NCBI GenBank assembly: GCA_002428365.1
Contig: DIVW01000001.1
Location: forward strand, 15,088 to 79,087
Source of the DNA: Propionibacteriaceae bacterium UBA6122
Lineage (GTDB): Bacteria; Actinomycetota; Actinomycetes; Propionibacteriales; Propionibacteriaceae
DNA: 64,000 nt
Direction: 5' to 3'
Shown: positions 1 to 9,192 of the stretch, one piece after another
Numbering within the stretch: position 1 is the first letter of the stretch
How the letters are laid out: each line of letters opens with the position of its first letter
Made by a program: the position numbers and the translations under genes
The notes under the pieces: model-generated
Database searches by the model: none
Told to the model about the DNA's origin: nothing
What the model saw: only the letters and a program-made list of their open reading frames with translations

Positions 1-378
1 CGTGTCGGAATCATCCACATAGGCCAGGCCCTGGGAAATCAAGTGCACGGCCCACTCGTAGAGCTGGCCGAAGTAGTCCGAGGCGTGCAGTACGGCGGCC
101 GGGTGGAAACCGAGCCATTCGATGTCAGCAAGGATCGAGGTGAAGTACTCGGTCTCCTCGGTGTCTGGGTTGGTGTCGTCCAGACGCAAATTGCAGATGC
201 CGCCAAACTGCTCGGCCGTGCCGAAGTCAACGGTGATCGCTTTGGCGTGGCCGATGTGGAGGTAGCCATTGGGCTCAGGCGGGAACCTGGTCTGGACTCG
301 GCCGGAGTAGGTGCCTTCCTCAAGGTCCTTTCGGACCCGATCGCGGATGAAATCGCTGTAGGCATCCAACTCGGTCAT
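1..378 (-). CDS. glnS: Glutaminyl-tRNA synthetase, N-terminal part (cut by window edge)
   Basis: Charges tRNA-Gln with glutamine in the cytoplasm. The minus strand reads open for 126 codons from ATG at 378-376 to the window edge. The translation has the class I signature PPEPNGYLHIGHAKAI with HIGH at residues 41-44, and then LRLDDTNPDTEE, the GlnRS form of the ATP/amino-acid pocket. GluRS of the bacterial type instead has PSPTG...HVGT, as in gltX at 1188. The gene continues off the left edge, so catalytic KMSKS and C-terminal domains are not visible. A TAACTT box ends 7 nt before the ATG, with no Shine-Dalgarno, so the message may be leaderless. Identification is firm; only the N-terminal fifth or so can be seen. 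Confidence 0.95.
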   Translation of the reverse strand, partial: MTELDAYSDFIRDRVRKDLEEGTYSGRVQTRFPPEPNGYLHIGHAKAITVDFGTAEQFGGICNLRLDDTNPDTEETEYFTSILADIEWLGFHPAAVLHASDYFGQLYEWAVHLISQGLAYVDDSDT

Positions 379-385
379 GACGGCC

Positions 386-391
386 AAGTTA
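386..391 (-). promoter_or_regulatory. Possible -10 box of glnS
   Basis: TAACTT on the minus strand, 7 nt before the ATG at 378. It fits an actinobacterial TANNNT -10 that would start transcription at or next to the start codon. No convincing -35 is seen. Confidence 0.4.
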
Positions 392-459
392 GCACGCTCC
401 CAAGGGCCGCCAGAGACGGTCGTAACCCGGCGGATACCTGGTACTGGCAGGGTGTGGAC

Positions 460-1116
460 ATGTACCGATACAACCAACCCCCCGAAGAGCTGCGGCTGCC
501 CGCATCGCTTGGTCTAGATGTTGGTCCGGAGGCTGACCTTGTCATCGTGGCCTGGCGGCAGGTGATCCTGGGCTTCAGCGATCCGTCCGACTTCGTCGAG
601 GATGTCCGCGATGAGTTCAAGCTGCCGGACGCGGTACTGACGGCGGCGTTCGAGGCCGTGCTGGCCGCTCGGCGAGAGCAGCAGGCGTCCTTCGCCGATG
701 CGGCAACCACCACCTTGACCAAGGCCTTCATTGAGTTGAATGCTCGCGGGATCCTGGCCTTGGAAGGCTTCTCCTGCTGCGCTGAGTGTGGCGCCAGGGA
801 TATCCATGAGCTGCTGGACGCTGAGCAGGAACACCGCGGCTACGTGTTCTATCACCAAGCCGACGCCGAGCATCTGGTTGACCACGGGCATGTGGAACTC
901 ACCTTTGGTGCCGCCCTTGATCAGCTGATGGAGCCCGAGGACTACCAGCGGTTGTTGCCCGAGGGCAAACAGTGGTGGTTTGAGCAGGTGTCGGTGGAGT
1001 TTTTCCGCGACGAAGTGCTGCCGGTGTTGGCTGACTACGGCATCAAAGTCGAGTGGAATCGTGAGTTCGGCACCCGCCCGATGCTCAGCGGAGTGGACTT
1101 CTACGCCGAGGTCTGA
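460..1116 (+). CDS. DUF6891 family protein of unknown function
   Basis: A 218-residue protein. The C-terminal half carries the family pattern: a GFSCCAECG cysteine cluster, then GYVFYHQAD and a VELTFGA strand, matching DUF6891 proteins. No function is established for the family. The reading frame stays open upstream to 43, but that stretch lies antisense to glnS and reads as shadow, so the start is placed at ATG 460 (MYRYNQPP...). A GTG at 454 is an alternative, and neither start has a clear ribosome site. The gene is divergent from glnS. The two adjacent cysteines and the CxxC might bind metal, but that is only a guess. Confidence 0.75.
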   Translation: MYRYNQPPEELRLPASLGLDVGPEADLVIVAWRQVILGFSDPSDFVEDVRDEFKLPDAVLTAAFEAVLAARREQQASFADAATTTLTKAFIELNARGILALEGFSCCAECGARDIHELLDAEQEHRGYVFYHQADAEHLVDHGHVELTFGAALDQLMEPEDYQRLLPEGKQWWFEQVSVEFFRDEVLPVLADYGIKVEWNREFGTRPMLSGVDFYAEV

Positions 1117-1172
1117 GCTGCGTTGCCGGTAGCGATGTGGGTGGGGGAGACGGGCTCGTGATCGCTCTCAGC

Positions 1173-1178
1173 TAGGCT
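1173..1178 (+). promoter_or_regulatory. Possible -10 box of gltX
   Basis: TAGGCT, 9 nt before the gltX ATG, with no Shine-Dalgarno in between. Transcription would begin within about 3 nt of the start codon. Confidence 0.45.
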
Positions 1179-1187
1179 GTTGCGGCC

Positions 1188-2654
1188 ATGACTTCAGCTC
1201 CTGCCCGCCTCCGCGTAGCGCCTTCGCCGACTGGTGATCCGCACGTCGGCACGGCGTATATGTCCTTGTTCAATCTTGCCTACGCCAAGGCCACCGGTGG
1301 CCAATTTCTGCTGCGTATCGAAGACACCGATCGCGCGCGGTACGTTGCCACTTCCGAGCAACAGATCTACGACACGCTGCATTGGCTGGGCCTGGACTGG
1401 GACGAGGGTCCCGACATCGGCGGCCCATTTGCCCCGTACCGGCAGTCCGAGCGGCTGGAGACCTACCGTCCCTTCGTCGACCGGCTGATCGAGGCCGGGC
1501 ACGCCTACTACTGCTGGTGTTCCACCGAGCGCCTCGGCCAGTTGCGAGCCGAGCAGCAGGCGTCCAAGGTGTCGGTGACCGGCTATGACCGGCTCTGTTA
1601 CGGCAAGACCCGTGAAGAGCGAGCCGCGCTGCCAGGGTTCAGTGAGACCCCGGTGGTGCGGATGCTGATCCCTGATGATGTCGAGCTCAGTTTCACCGAC
1701 CTGATCCGCGGTGAGGTGAACGCGCCGCTGCCCGATGACCAGGTGATTCTGAAGGCTGACGGCTTCCCGACCTATCACCTGGCGGTGGTGGTCGATGATC
1801 ACTTGATGGGCATCACCCATGTGGTCCGCGGTGAGGAGTGGATCTCTTCAACGCCGAAACACCTGCTGCTCTACAAGTGGCTGGGTTTGGCCGCGCCAGC
1901 GTTTGCGCACATGCCGTTGCTGCGCAACACCGACAAGTCGAAGATCTCCAAGCGCAAAAACCCGGCCGCCCGGCTCACCTGGTTCGCCGAGCAGGGATAC
2001 CTGCCGGCCGCGCTGCGCAACTTCCTGCAGTTGTTGGCCTACCCGCCGCTGCACGAGGGCAGCGACGTGGCGAGCTTTGCTGAATTCGTGGCCGCGTTCG
2101 ACTGGGCGAAGGTGAACACGACCGGGCCGATCTTTGATCTCACCAAGCTCAACTCGTTGAATGCCGACTACATTCGGGCGCTCAGTGCAGCCGAGTTGGC
2201 CGGTCAGGTCATTGCCTACGCCACCAAGTATGGGCAGTGGGACGACCCAAGCGAGGCTGAGGTTGCCCTGCTGCGCGCCGCCATTCCGTTGGTTCAGGAG
2301 CGGCTGATCCTGCTCAGCGAAGCGGTGCCGAAGCTGGCCTACCTGTTCACCGCAGACGCCGAACTGGTGATTGATCCCGACGGGTTGGCCAAGGCCGGAC
2401 CGGACGCCGCCCAGGTCGTAGCTTCGGCGAGCGTGGCGCTATCTGGGCTCGGCGAGTGGAACCACGACACGATCCAGACCGCGCTGCGCGAAGCGCTGGT
2501 GGGCGGCCTGGGGATCAAACCGAAGTTCGCCTTCGGCCCGGTCCGGCTGGCGATCACCGGCTCCAACGTCTCCCCGCCGCTGTTTGAGTCGATGGAGCTA
2601 CTCGGCCGGGAATCCTCACTGGCCCGGCTGGAGAAGTTGGCCAGCCTCCTGTGA
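1188..2654 (+). CDS. gltX: Glutamyl-tRNA synthetase
   Basis: Attaches glutamate to tRNA-Glu. The 488 residues match the family length. Class I motifs are in place: PSPTGDPHVGT with HVGT at 19-22, RIEDTD at 43-48, and a KMSKS-type loop SKISKR at 251-256. The segment YYCWCSTERL near 107-116 holds two cysteines of the region that carries zinc in many bacterial GluRS, though the full zinc set is not evident. With a GlnRS gene next door, this enzyme probably needs to charge only tRNA-Glu and to discriminate against tRNA-Gln; that is inference. The last codons overlap the next gene by 4 nt (GTGA), so the two are likely co-transcribed. Confidence 0.97.
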   Translation: MTSAPARLRVAPSPTGDPHVGTAYMSLFNLAYAKATGGQFLLRIEDTDRARYVATSEQQIYDTLHWLGLDWDEGPDIGGPFAPYRQSERLETYRPFVDRLIEAGHAYYCWCSTERLGQLRAEQQASKVSVTGYDRLCYGKTREERAALPGFSETPVVRMLIPDDVELSFTDLIRGEVNAPLPDDQVILKADGFPTYHLAVVVDDHLMGITHVVRGEEWISSTPKHLLLYKWLGLAAPAFAHMPLLRNTDKSKISKRKNPAARLTWFAEQGYLPAALRNFLQLLAYPPLHEGSDVASFAEFVAAFDWAKVNTTGPIFDLTKLNSLNADYIRALSAAELAGQVIAYATKYGQWDDPSEAEVALLRAAIPLVQERLILLSEAVPKLAYLFTADAELVIDPDGLAKAGPDAAQVVASASVALSGLGEWNHDTIQTALREALVGGLGIKPKFAFGPVRLAITGSNVSPPLFESMELLGRESSLARLEKLASLL

Positions 2655-3388
2655 GCCAGGTGGTGGCGGTGTTCGGTGGCCGCAGCGAAATCGGACTGGC
2701 ACTAGCCACCAGGCTGGCACCGGGTTCCGCCGTGGTGCTGGCCGCTCGTCCGGGATCGATGGCCGAGGCGGTGGCAGCCTGCCAGGCGGCCGGTGCCCAG
2801 AGAGTCGAGATTTTCGACTTCGACGCCGACGACATTGCTGCTCAAGCTGACCTGGTGACCGCAATCGAGGACCGCGTTGGGCCGATCGACGTGGCGGTGC
2901 TGGCCTTCGGGATTCTGGGCGATCAGGCAATCGCTGAGCGCGACTCGGTGGCGGCTGCCGCACTCCTGCACACCGACTTCATCGCCCAGGCCGGCCTGTT
3001 GACCGTGCTGGCACAGCGGATGCGAACCCGCGCCGCTGGCACCTTGGTGGCCTTCTCCTCTGTCGCCGGGCAGCGAGTTCGGCGAGCCAACTACGTCTAC
3101 GGCTCGGCCAAGGCCGGGCTGGACGGATTCGCCTCCGGCCTGGCCGATGCCCTGCACGGCAGCGGGGTGCACCTGATCATCGCTCGGCCGGGGTTCGTGA
3201 TCGGCCGGATGACCGCCGGTCTGGACCCGGCACCTTTTTCGTCCACCCCCGATCAGGTGGCCGATGCGGTCGTGCGCCGCGTCCGGTCTGGGCGTGGGGT
3301 GGAGCTGTGGATCCCGTGGCAGTTGCGGGTGATGTTCGCTGTGGCCCGCTTCGTTCCCCGCGCGCTGTGGCGGCGAATGCCGCGCTGA
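2651..3388 (+). CDS. SDR oxidoreductase resembling DprE2 (decaprenylphospho-ribose 2-epimerase, reductase subunit)
   Basis: Short-chain dehydrogenase of 245 residues. It has a nucleotide-binding GGRSEIG at 9-15, the NNAG-equivalent AFGILG near 85-90, serines at 136-137, and the catalytic pair Y150-x3-K154 (YGSAK). The VRRANYVYGSAKAGLDGF stretch and the end (RFVPRALWRRMPR) closely follow mycobacterial DprE2, which reduces decaprenylphospho-2-keto-ribose to the arabinose donor for cell-wall arabinan. A DprE1 partner is not adjacent, so this role is inferred and a different polyprenyl-sugar substrate is possible. The GTG start overlaps the gltX stop. Confidence 0.75.
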   Translation: MSQVVAVFGGRSEIGLALATRLAPGSAVVLAARPGSMAEAVAACQAAGAQRVEIFDFDADDIAAQADLVTAIEDRVGPIDVAVLAFGILGDQAIAERDSVAAAALLHTDFIAQAGLLTVLAQRMRTRAAGTLVAFSSVAGQRVRRANYVYGSAKAGLDGFASGLADALHGSGVHLIIARPGFVIGRMTAGLDPAPFSSTPDQVADAVVRRVRSGRGVELWIPWQLRVMFAVARFVPRALWRRMPR

Positions 3389-3399
3389 TTGTCGACGGA

Positions 3400-4347
3400 C
3401 TACGGGGCCTGGCCGATCTCGATTTCGTCAGGCAGTGCGGGGATTCCAGCCGGGGCATCGCCGGTGGAGACGCGAATCAGGACTACGCCGACGACGATCA
3501 GCACCCCGCCAATGATCTGCATGCCAGTCGGGATCTCCCCCAAGACAACGGCAGCCACCAAGGCTGCGAACAGCACTTCGGACAGACTCACAAAACTCGA
3601 CAGGCGCTCACCCATCAGCGCGATGCCTGCCACCCCGAGGGCGTAGGCGGCCGCGGTCGCAAACACCACGACCACCCCGAGCGGAACCCACCACGGCACT
3701 AGCGTCCCCATCAGGTCCACCGAAACCAGGGGCGCGGAGTAGGGGAGTAACCCGGAAGCGATGAGCAGGCCGAGGGCCGCTGCCCCGACCGGCAGCCCGA
3801 ACGCTGGCAGCGCCAGCGCAGGCAGTTCGGTGCGTCGCGCGCCGAGGGCGAAATAGGCGGCAGCGCCGGTCATGGCGCCGAGGCCGAACAGGACTCCCAA
3901 ACCATCAAGTCGGGCACCGCTGAGATCCAGGACGCAGAACAGGCCAGCGACGCTGACCGCAGCGCCAGCCAGCACCAGCTTGCTCGGGGCGTGGCGTTGC
4001 CGAAGCCAGGCCAACAACACCAACGCCACCGGCGCCATGTATTCGATCAGCAGCGCCACGCTCACGCTCATTCTCGACACGGCCGCGAAATACATCCCCT
4101 GGGCGGTGGCCACAGCCAACACGCCGAAGCTGAGGATCAGCCGCCATTCGGTAATCAGCAGGCGCAGGCGGCCTCGAATCGACCACAATCCCAGTGGCAA
4201 CAGCAGTACCGAGGCTGCGCAGACGCGCCAGAAGACCGCGGCCAACGGCGTCCAGCCAGCATCAAGCAGTGGCCGGACGAAGGCGCCGGAGGTCGCGAAA
4301 GCAAGCGAAGCCGCCAAACCGAGCATTAGCCCTGCTGCTGGGTGCAT
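3400..4347 (-). CDS. EamA-family membrane transporter (DMT superfamily)
   Basis: An integral membrane protein of about 315 residues built of ten hydrophobic segments in two EamA repeats. The first begins near GLMLGLAASLAFATSGAF and the second near GLGVLFGLGAMTGAAAY. The signature of the second repeat, ERLSSFVSLSEVLFAALVA...LGE, is typical of RhtA/EamA exporters for metabolites such as amino acids. The substrate cannot be told. The frame remains open to 4542, but the first 50-65 residues are polar and arginine-rich and lie in the rpsJ leader region. I place the start at ATG 4347; ATG 4392 is an alternative. The gene faces away from the ribosomal operon. Confidence 0.85.
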   Translation of the reverse strand: MHPAAGLMLGLAASLAFATSGAFVRPLLDAGWTPLAAVFWRVCAASVLLLPLGLWSIRGRLRLLITEWRLILSFGVLAVATAQGMYFAAVSRMSVSVALLIEYMAPVALVLLAWLRQRHAPSKLVLAGAAVSVAGLFCVLDLSGARLDGLGVLFGLGAMTGAAAYFALGARRTELPALALPAFGLPVGAAALGLLIASGLLPYSAPLVSVDLMGTLVPWWVPLGVVVVFATAAAYALGVAGIALMGERLSSFVSLSEVLFAALVAAVVLGEIPTGMQIIGGVLIVVGVVLIRVSTGDAPAGIPALPDEIEIGQAP

Positions 4348-4569
4348 CGAAGTGGGCGTGGAGGCGACATACTGGGAGGGCACGGGTGGCATTCTGCCCG
4401 TCCGGAGACCGATTTTGCATCCACGCGGCGTGCGTGGGAGAATCGTCAGGTTGCTCCGACGAGGACGCCCGCTTGGCGGCCTTGCCGATAAGTCTGGCGC
4501 GCGGGTGCCGGGCCCTACCACGACCCAAATCGAAACGGTCATGCGCGGCCCAGAATAGGCCCGACACGC

Positions 4570-4586
4570 CCGACCTCGGGGGTCGG
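4570..4586 (+). promoter_or_regulatory. Hairpin in the S10 operon leader
   Basis: CCGACC and GGTCGG form a 6-bp stem around a TCGGG loop, about 60 nt before the rpsJ start. It could be part of an untranslated leader controlling the ribosomal operon. No T-run follows, so it is not a typical terminator. Confidence 0.3.
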
Positions 4587-4646
4587 AGGAACACGCTCCA
4601 TCGGTAGATGCAGCCGGTCGAGAAAGACGAGAAGAAGGACGAACCA

Positions 4647-4958
4647 GTGGCGGGACAGAAGATCCGGATCAGACTCCGGGCTTACGACCACGAGGTCATT
4701 GACTCTTCGGCGAAGAAAATCGTCGACACGGTGACCCGTACCGGCGCCAAGGTGGCAGGCCCTGTGCCGTTGCCCACCGAGAAGAACGTGTTCTGTGTGA
4801 TCCGTTCTCCCCACAAGTACAAGGACAGCCGCGAGCACTTTGAGATGCGCACACATAAGCGGCTGATCGACATTCTCGACCCGACGCCGAAGACCGTCGA
4901 CTCGCTGATGCGTCTCGACCTGCCGGCCGGTGTCGACATCGAGATCAAGCTTCCGTGA
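4647..4958 (+). CDS. rpsJ: Ribosomal protein S10
   Basis: A 30S head protein of 103 residues, the normal size. It begins (V/M)AGQKIRIRLRAYDHEVID and includes the conserved GPVPLPTE and HKRLIDIL segments. The start is GTG 4647, preceded by AAGGA at good spacing. The open frame extends to 4608 but those residues do not belong to S10. It is the first gene of the S10-spc operon. The usual upstream tuf/fus genes are absent; an EamA transporter on the other strand sits there instead. Confidence 0.97.
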   Translation: MAGQKIRIRLRAYDHEVIDSSAKKIVDTVTRTGAKVAGPVPLPTEKNVFCVIRSPHKYKDSREHFEMRTHKRLIDILDPTPKTVDSLMRLDLPAGVDIEIKLP

Positions 4959-4969
4959 GGTCAACTGAG

Positions 4970-5626
4970 ATGAGCGATCAGACTTTGAAGGGGTTGCTGG
5001 GCACCAAGCTCGGCATGACCCAGGTATGGGACGCCGACAACAAGGTTGTCCCGGTGACCGTCATCCAGGCTGGCCCTTGCGTGGTCACCCAAGTCCGTAC
5101 CCCCGATGTGGACGGCTATGCCGCCGTCCAGCTGGGTTTTGGTGCGGTCAAGGCTAAGAACGTCACCAAGCCCGCCGCCGGGCACTTCGAGCGGGCCGGC
5201 GTCACTCCGCGCCGGCATCTCGTTGAGCTGCGTACCGCTGATGCCAGCACCTACACCCTGGGCCAAGAGCTGAACGCTGATGTGTTCGCCGCCACCGACA
5301 TCATCGATGTCACCGGCGTGACCAAGGGCAAGGGCACCGCCGGCGTCATGAAGCGACACGGCTTCCACGGCCTCCGCGCCAGCCATGGTGTGCACCGCAA
5401 GCACCGTTCCCCGGGTTCAATCGGCGCCTGCGCCACCCCCGGCCACGTGTTCAAGGGCACCAAGATGGCTGGCCGCATGGGCGTCGAAAAGGTGACCGTG
5501 CAGAACCTGACCGTCCATGCCGTCGATACCGAGCGCGGGCTGATCCTGGTCAAGGGCTCCGTGCCCGGGCCCAAGGGGACGCTGGTTGTGCTGCGGACTT
5601 CGGCCAAGAAGGGAGCCAAGGCATGA
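4970..5626 (+). CDS. rplC: Ribosomal protein L3
   Basis: An early-assembling 50S protein at the peptidyl-transferase side, 218 residues. Recognised by LLGTKLGMTQVW at the start and by the GVMKRHGFHG...HRKHRSPGSIG...GTKMAGRMG core, the loop that reaches toward the catalytic centre. Start ATG 4970 gives the standard MSDQ.. end; an in-frame GTG at 4955 would overlap rpsJ and is less likely. The stop overlaps rplD by 4 nt. Confidence 0.97.
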   Translation: MSDQTLKGLLGTKLGMTQVWDADNKVVPVTVIQAGPCVVTQVRTPDVDGYAAVQLGFGAVKAKNVTKPAAGHFERAGVTPRRHLVELRTADASTYTLGQELNADVFAATDIIDVTGVTKGKGTAGVMKRHGFHGLRASHGVHRKHRSPGSIGACATPGHVFKGTKMAGRMGVEKVTVQNLTVHAVDTERGLILVKGSVPGPKGTLVVLRTSAKKGAKA

Positions 5627-6450
5627 GCGAGACCCGAACCGTAGCTGTGCTGGGCACCAAGTCGGCGAAGGCCGAGTTGCCTGGCGCCCTGTTTGACACT
5701 CAGTCCAATGTGCCGCTGATCCACCAGGTTGTGGTGGCCCAGCTGGCCGCTGCTCGCCAGGGCACCCACTCCACCAAGACCCGGGGCGAAGTCTCCGGCG
5801 GTGGAGCCAAGCCGTGGCGCCAAAAGGGCACCGGCCGCGCCCGTCAGGGTTCGCGTCGCTCGCCGCAATGGGTAGGCGGCGGTATCTCGCACGGCCCGCA
5901 GCCGCGCAGCTACGCCCAGCGCACCCCGAAGAAGATGATCGCCGCCGCGCTACGCGGAGCGCTTTCTGATCGGGCCCGGGACGGTCGCATCCACGTGATC
6001 GAGTCGATCGTCATCGGCGAGACTCCTTCCACCAAAGCGGCGCTGGCTGCACTGGCAGAGATCAACGGTGCCAAGCTGCTGGTCGTTCTGGACCGTGACG
6101 AGGACGTGGCGTGGCTGAGCCTGCGCAACGTGCCGACCGTGCACGCCCTGGCAGTCGACCAGCTCAACGCCTACGACGTGCTGGTTAGCGACGACGTGGT
6201 GTTCACCACCTCAGCGCTGGCCACCTTCATCGGTGGGCCGCTCAACGGTGCCAGCGAGGTAACTGTCGTCGAGGCTGCTGCCCCGGAAGTTGAAGAGGCC
6301 AAGCCAGTCAAGGCCGCCCCGAAAGCCAAGGCCGTCAAGGCCGAGGCCGCTGAGGTCGCCGAGGAAGCTGAGGTAAAGCCAGCCAAGGCTGCGCCAAAAG
6401 CCAAGGCCGCACCGAAGGCCAAGGCTGAGCCCAAGGAGGAGACGAAGTGA
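5623..6450 (+). CDS. rplD: Ribosomal protein L4 with long Lys/Ala-rich C-terminal tail
   Basis: A 50S protein lining the exit tunnel. The core has the expected TKTRGEVSGGGAKPWRQKGTGRARQG-type extended loop and ends near residue 220 (NGASEVTVVEAAA). A further 50 or so residues follow, made of alternating lysine, alanine, proline and glutamate with PKAKA repeats, so the protein is 275 residues against roughly 205-220 in most bacteria. Such low-complexity tails occur on several actinobacterial ribosomal proteins. The start ATG overlaps the rplC stop (ATGA), and the tail runs into rplW with a 4-nt overlap. Confidence 0.96.
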   Translation: MSETRTVAVLGTKSAKAELPGALFDTQSNVPLIHQVVVAQLAAARQGTHSTKTRGEVSGGGAKPWRQKGTGRARQGSRRSPQWVGGGISHGPQPRSYAQRTPKKMIAAALRGALSDRARDGRIHVIESIVIGETPSTKAALAALAEINGAKLLVVLDRDEDVAWLSLRNVPTVHALAVDQLNAYDVLVSDDVVFTTSALATFIGGPLNGASEVTVVEAAAPEVEEAKPVKAAPKAKAVKAEAAEVAEEAEVKPAKAAPKAKAAPKAKAEPKEETK

Positions 6451-6755
6451 GCGACCTAAAGATCCGCGACCATCGCGACATCCTGCTGGCCCCCGTGGTC
6501 AGCGAGAAGGCTTACAGCCTGCTGGACGAGAACAAGTACACGTTCCTGGTTGCTCCGGACGCCAACAAGACCGAGATCAAGATCGCGGTCGAGGCTGTCT
6601 TCGGGGTGAAGGTGGTTGCAGTCAATACCGCCAACCGCCAGGGCAAGCGCAAGCGCACCCGAGCTGGGTGGGGCAAGCAAAAGGACACCAAGCGGGCCAT
6701 TGTGAGCATCGCTGAGGGCCAGCGCATTGACATCTTCTCCGGCGCCATCGCCTGA
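6447..6755 (+). CDS. rplW: Ribosomal protein L23
   Basis: A 50S exit-site protein that docks SRP and trigger factor, 102 residues. Typical pattern: LLAPVVSEKAYSLL, then NKYTFLVAPDANKTEIKIAVE and NTANRQGKRKRTR. The GTG start (6447) has an AAGGAGG site 8 nt upstream and overlaps the rplD stop. Confidence 0.96.
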   Translation: MSDLKIRDHRDILLAPVVSEKAYSLLDENKYTFLVAPDANKTEIKIAVEAVFGVKVVAVNTANRQGKRKRTRAGWGKQKDTKRAIVSIAEGQRIDIFSGAIA

Positions 6756-6787
6756 GCCGCTGGCAGCTGAGATAGGAAAACGAACTC

Positions 6788-7624
<837 letters not shown>

Positions 7625-7645
7625 TAGGACAGGTGAGGTAACAAA

Positions 7646-7927
7646 ATGCCACGCAGCCTGAAGAAGGGCCCGTTCATCGATGACCATCTGGCCAAGAAGG
7701 TGGACGCCCAAAACGAGAAGGGCACCAAGCAGGTCATCAAGACCTGGTCACGGCGCTCGATGATCTCTCCCGACATGATCGGGCACACCATTGCGGTGCA
7801 TGACGGCCGCAAGCATGTGCCGGTGTTCGTGACCGAGTCGATGATCGGTCACAAACTGGGCGAGTTCGCCCCAACCCGCACTTTCCGCGGGCACATCAAG
7901 GACGACAAGAAGTCACGCCGCCGCTGA
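7646..7927 (+). CDS. rpsS: Ribosomal protein S19
   Basis: A 30S head protein, 93 residues. The sequence PRSLKKGPFIDDHL...TWSRRSMISPDMIGHTIAVHDGRKHVPV is the canonical S19 core that contacts S13 and the A-site tRNA. A GAGGT site precedes the ATG at normal spacing. Confidence 0.98.
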   Translation: MPRSLKKGPFIDDHLAKKVDAQNEKGTKQVIKTWSRRSMISPDMIGHTIAVHDGRKHVPVFVTESMIGHKLGEFAPTRTFRGHIKDDKKSRRR

Positions 7928-7956
7928 GCGGGCGAGAAGAGGAACTGATTCACATC

Positions 7957-8355
7957 ATGAGCAACAAAGAGCGACCCACTCGTCGCGCCGCCCTGCTCGG
8001 GGATCGTCCCGGTTCGTACGCGATTGCCCGCCACGTCCGGATGAGCCCGATGAAGGTACGACGCGTGATCGACCTCGTGCGCGGGATGGACGTCACCGAC
8101 GCCCTGAACGTGCTCAAGTTCGCCCCGCAGGCGGCCTCCGAGCCGGTGTACAAGGCAGTGGCCAGTGCCACCGCCAACGCCGAGAACACTGAAGGCCTTC
8201 GGGTCGAGGAACTGTTCGTGTCCCAGGCTTTCGTCGACGAGGGCATGACCCTGCGGCGGATTCGCCCGCGGGCCAAGGGTTCGGCCAGCCGAATCCTCAA
8301 GCGGGCCAGTCACATCACCGTTGTAGTCGAGCCGAAGACCGAGAAGGGAGCCTGA
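7957..8355 (+). CDS. rplV: Ribosomal protein L22
   Basis: A 50S exit-tunnel protein, 132 residues. Recognised by ARHVRMSPMKVRRVIDLVRG and the beta-hairpin tip region RRIRPRAKGSASRILKRASHITVVV that narrows the tunnel and is altered in macrolide resistance. The N-terminal 20 residues (SNKERPTRRAALLGDRPGSY) are longer than in E. coli, as often in actinobacteria. A purine-rich AAGAGGA lies about 15 nt upstream, rather far for a ribosome site. Confidence 0.96.
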   Translation: MSNKERPTRRAALLGDRPGSYAIARHVRMSPMKVRRVIDLVRGMDVTDALNVLKFAPQAASEPVYKAVASATANAENTEGLRVEELFVSQAFVDEGMTLRRIRPRAKGSASRILKRASHITVVVEPKTEKGA

Positions 8356-8357
8356 GC

Positions 8358-9191
8358 ATGGGCCAGAAAATCAACCCCAATGGCTTCCGCCTTGGAATCA
8401 CCACCGATCACAAGACCCGTTGGTACGCCGACAAGAGCTATGCCGACCTGGTAGCCGAGGACGTAAAGGTTCGTCGCTACCTGGCCAAGACCCTTGAGCG
8501 GGCCGGCATCTCCAGTGTGGAGATTGAGCGTCGCAGCGAGCGGGTGACCATTTTCCTGTACGCCGCGCGTCCGGGTATCGTCATCGGCCGCAACGGCGCC
8601 GAAGCCGAGCGCGTTCGGGCGGCGCTGGAGAAGCTCACCGGCAAGCAGGTTCAGCTGAACATCCTCGAGGTGAAGAACCCCGAGACCGATGCCCAGCTGG
8701 TTGCCCAAGGTGTTGCTGAGCAGCTCGGTGCCCGGGTGGCCTTCCGCCGCGCGATGCGCAAGGCCCAGCAGAGCGCGATGCGCGCCGGTGCCCTTGGCAT
8801 CCGGATTCAGTGCTCGGGCCGTCTGGGTGGCGCCGAAATGAGCCGGTCGGAGTTCTACCGCGAGGGTCGAGTGCCGCTGCACACCTTGCGCGCTGACATC
8901 GACTATGGCTTCTACGAGGCCCGTACGACCTTCGGCCGGATCGGTGTGAAGGTCTGGATCTACAAGGGCGATGTCTCGGGCAACCGGGCCGAACGTGCTG
9001 CTCAGAAGGCGGCACGTCAGGTCGCCGGTGGTGGCCGTGGCCGTCCCGCCCGTGGCCCGCGTCGCGATAGCGCGCCGGCCCGTGGAGATCGTCCTGAGCG
9101 TGGCGGACGCCGTCGCGCCGATGCCGTCGCCGCCGACGCGAGCGCTCCGAGCGCTGCCGCGCCGGAGGCTGTTGAGAGCGCAGGAGCCTGA
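8358..9191 (+). CDS. rpsC: Ribosomal protein S3
   Basis: A 30S protein at the mRNA entry channel, 277 residues. The KH domain shows VIGRNGAEAERVRAALEKLTGKQV and the C-terminal domain GRLGGAEMSRSEFYREGRVPLHTLRADIDYG. The last 60 residues are an Arg/Gly then Ala-rich tail, longer than E. coli S3 (about 233 residues) and typical of actinobacteria. It starts 2 nt after rplV and is followed within 2 nt by rplP. Confidence 0.97.
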   Translation: MGQKINPNGFRLGITTDHKTRWYADKSYADLVAEDVKVRRYLAKTLERAGISSVEIERRSERVTIFLYAARPGIVIGRNGAEAERVRAALEKLTGKQVQLNILEVKNPETDAQLVAQGVAEQLGARVAFRRAMRKAQQSAMRAGALGIRIQCSGRLGGAEMSRSEFYREGRVPLHTLRADIDYGFYEARTTFGRIGVKVWIYKGDVSGNRAERAAQKAARQVAGGGRGRPARGPRRDSAPARGDRPERGGRRRADAVAADASAPSAAAPEAVESAGA

Positions 9192-9192
9192 C

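Noticed and set aside
43..459. N-terminal 139 residues of a long plus-strand frame leading into the DUF6891 gene
   Set aside because: This stretch is the antisense of a clear glnS N-terminus; the coding signal is on the minus strand.
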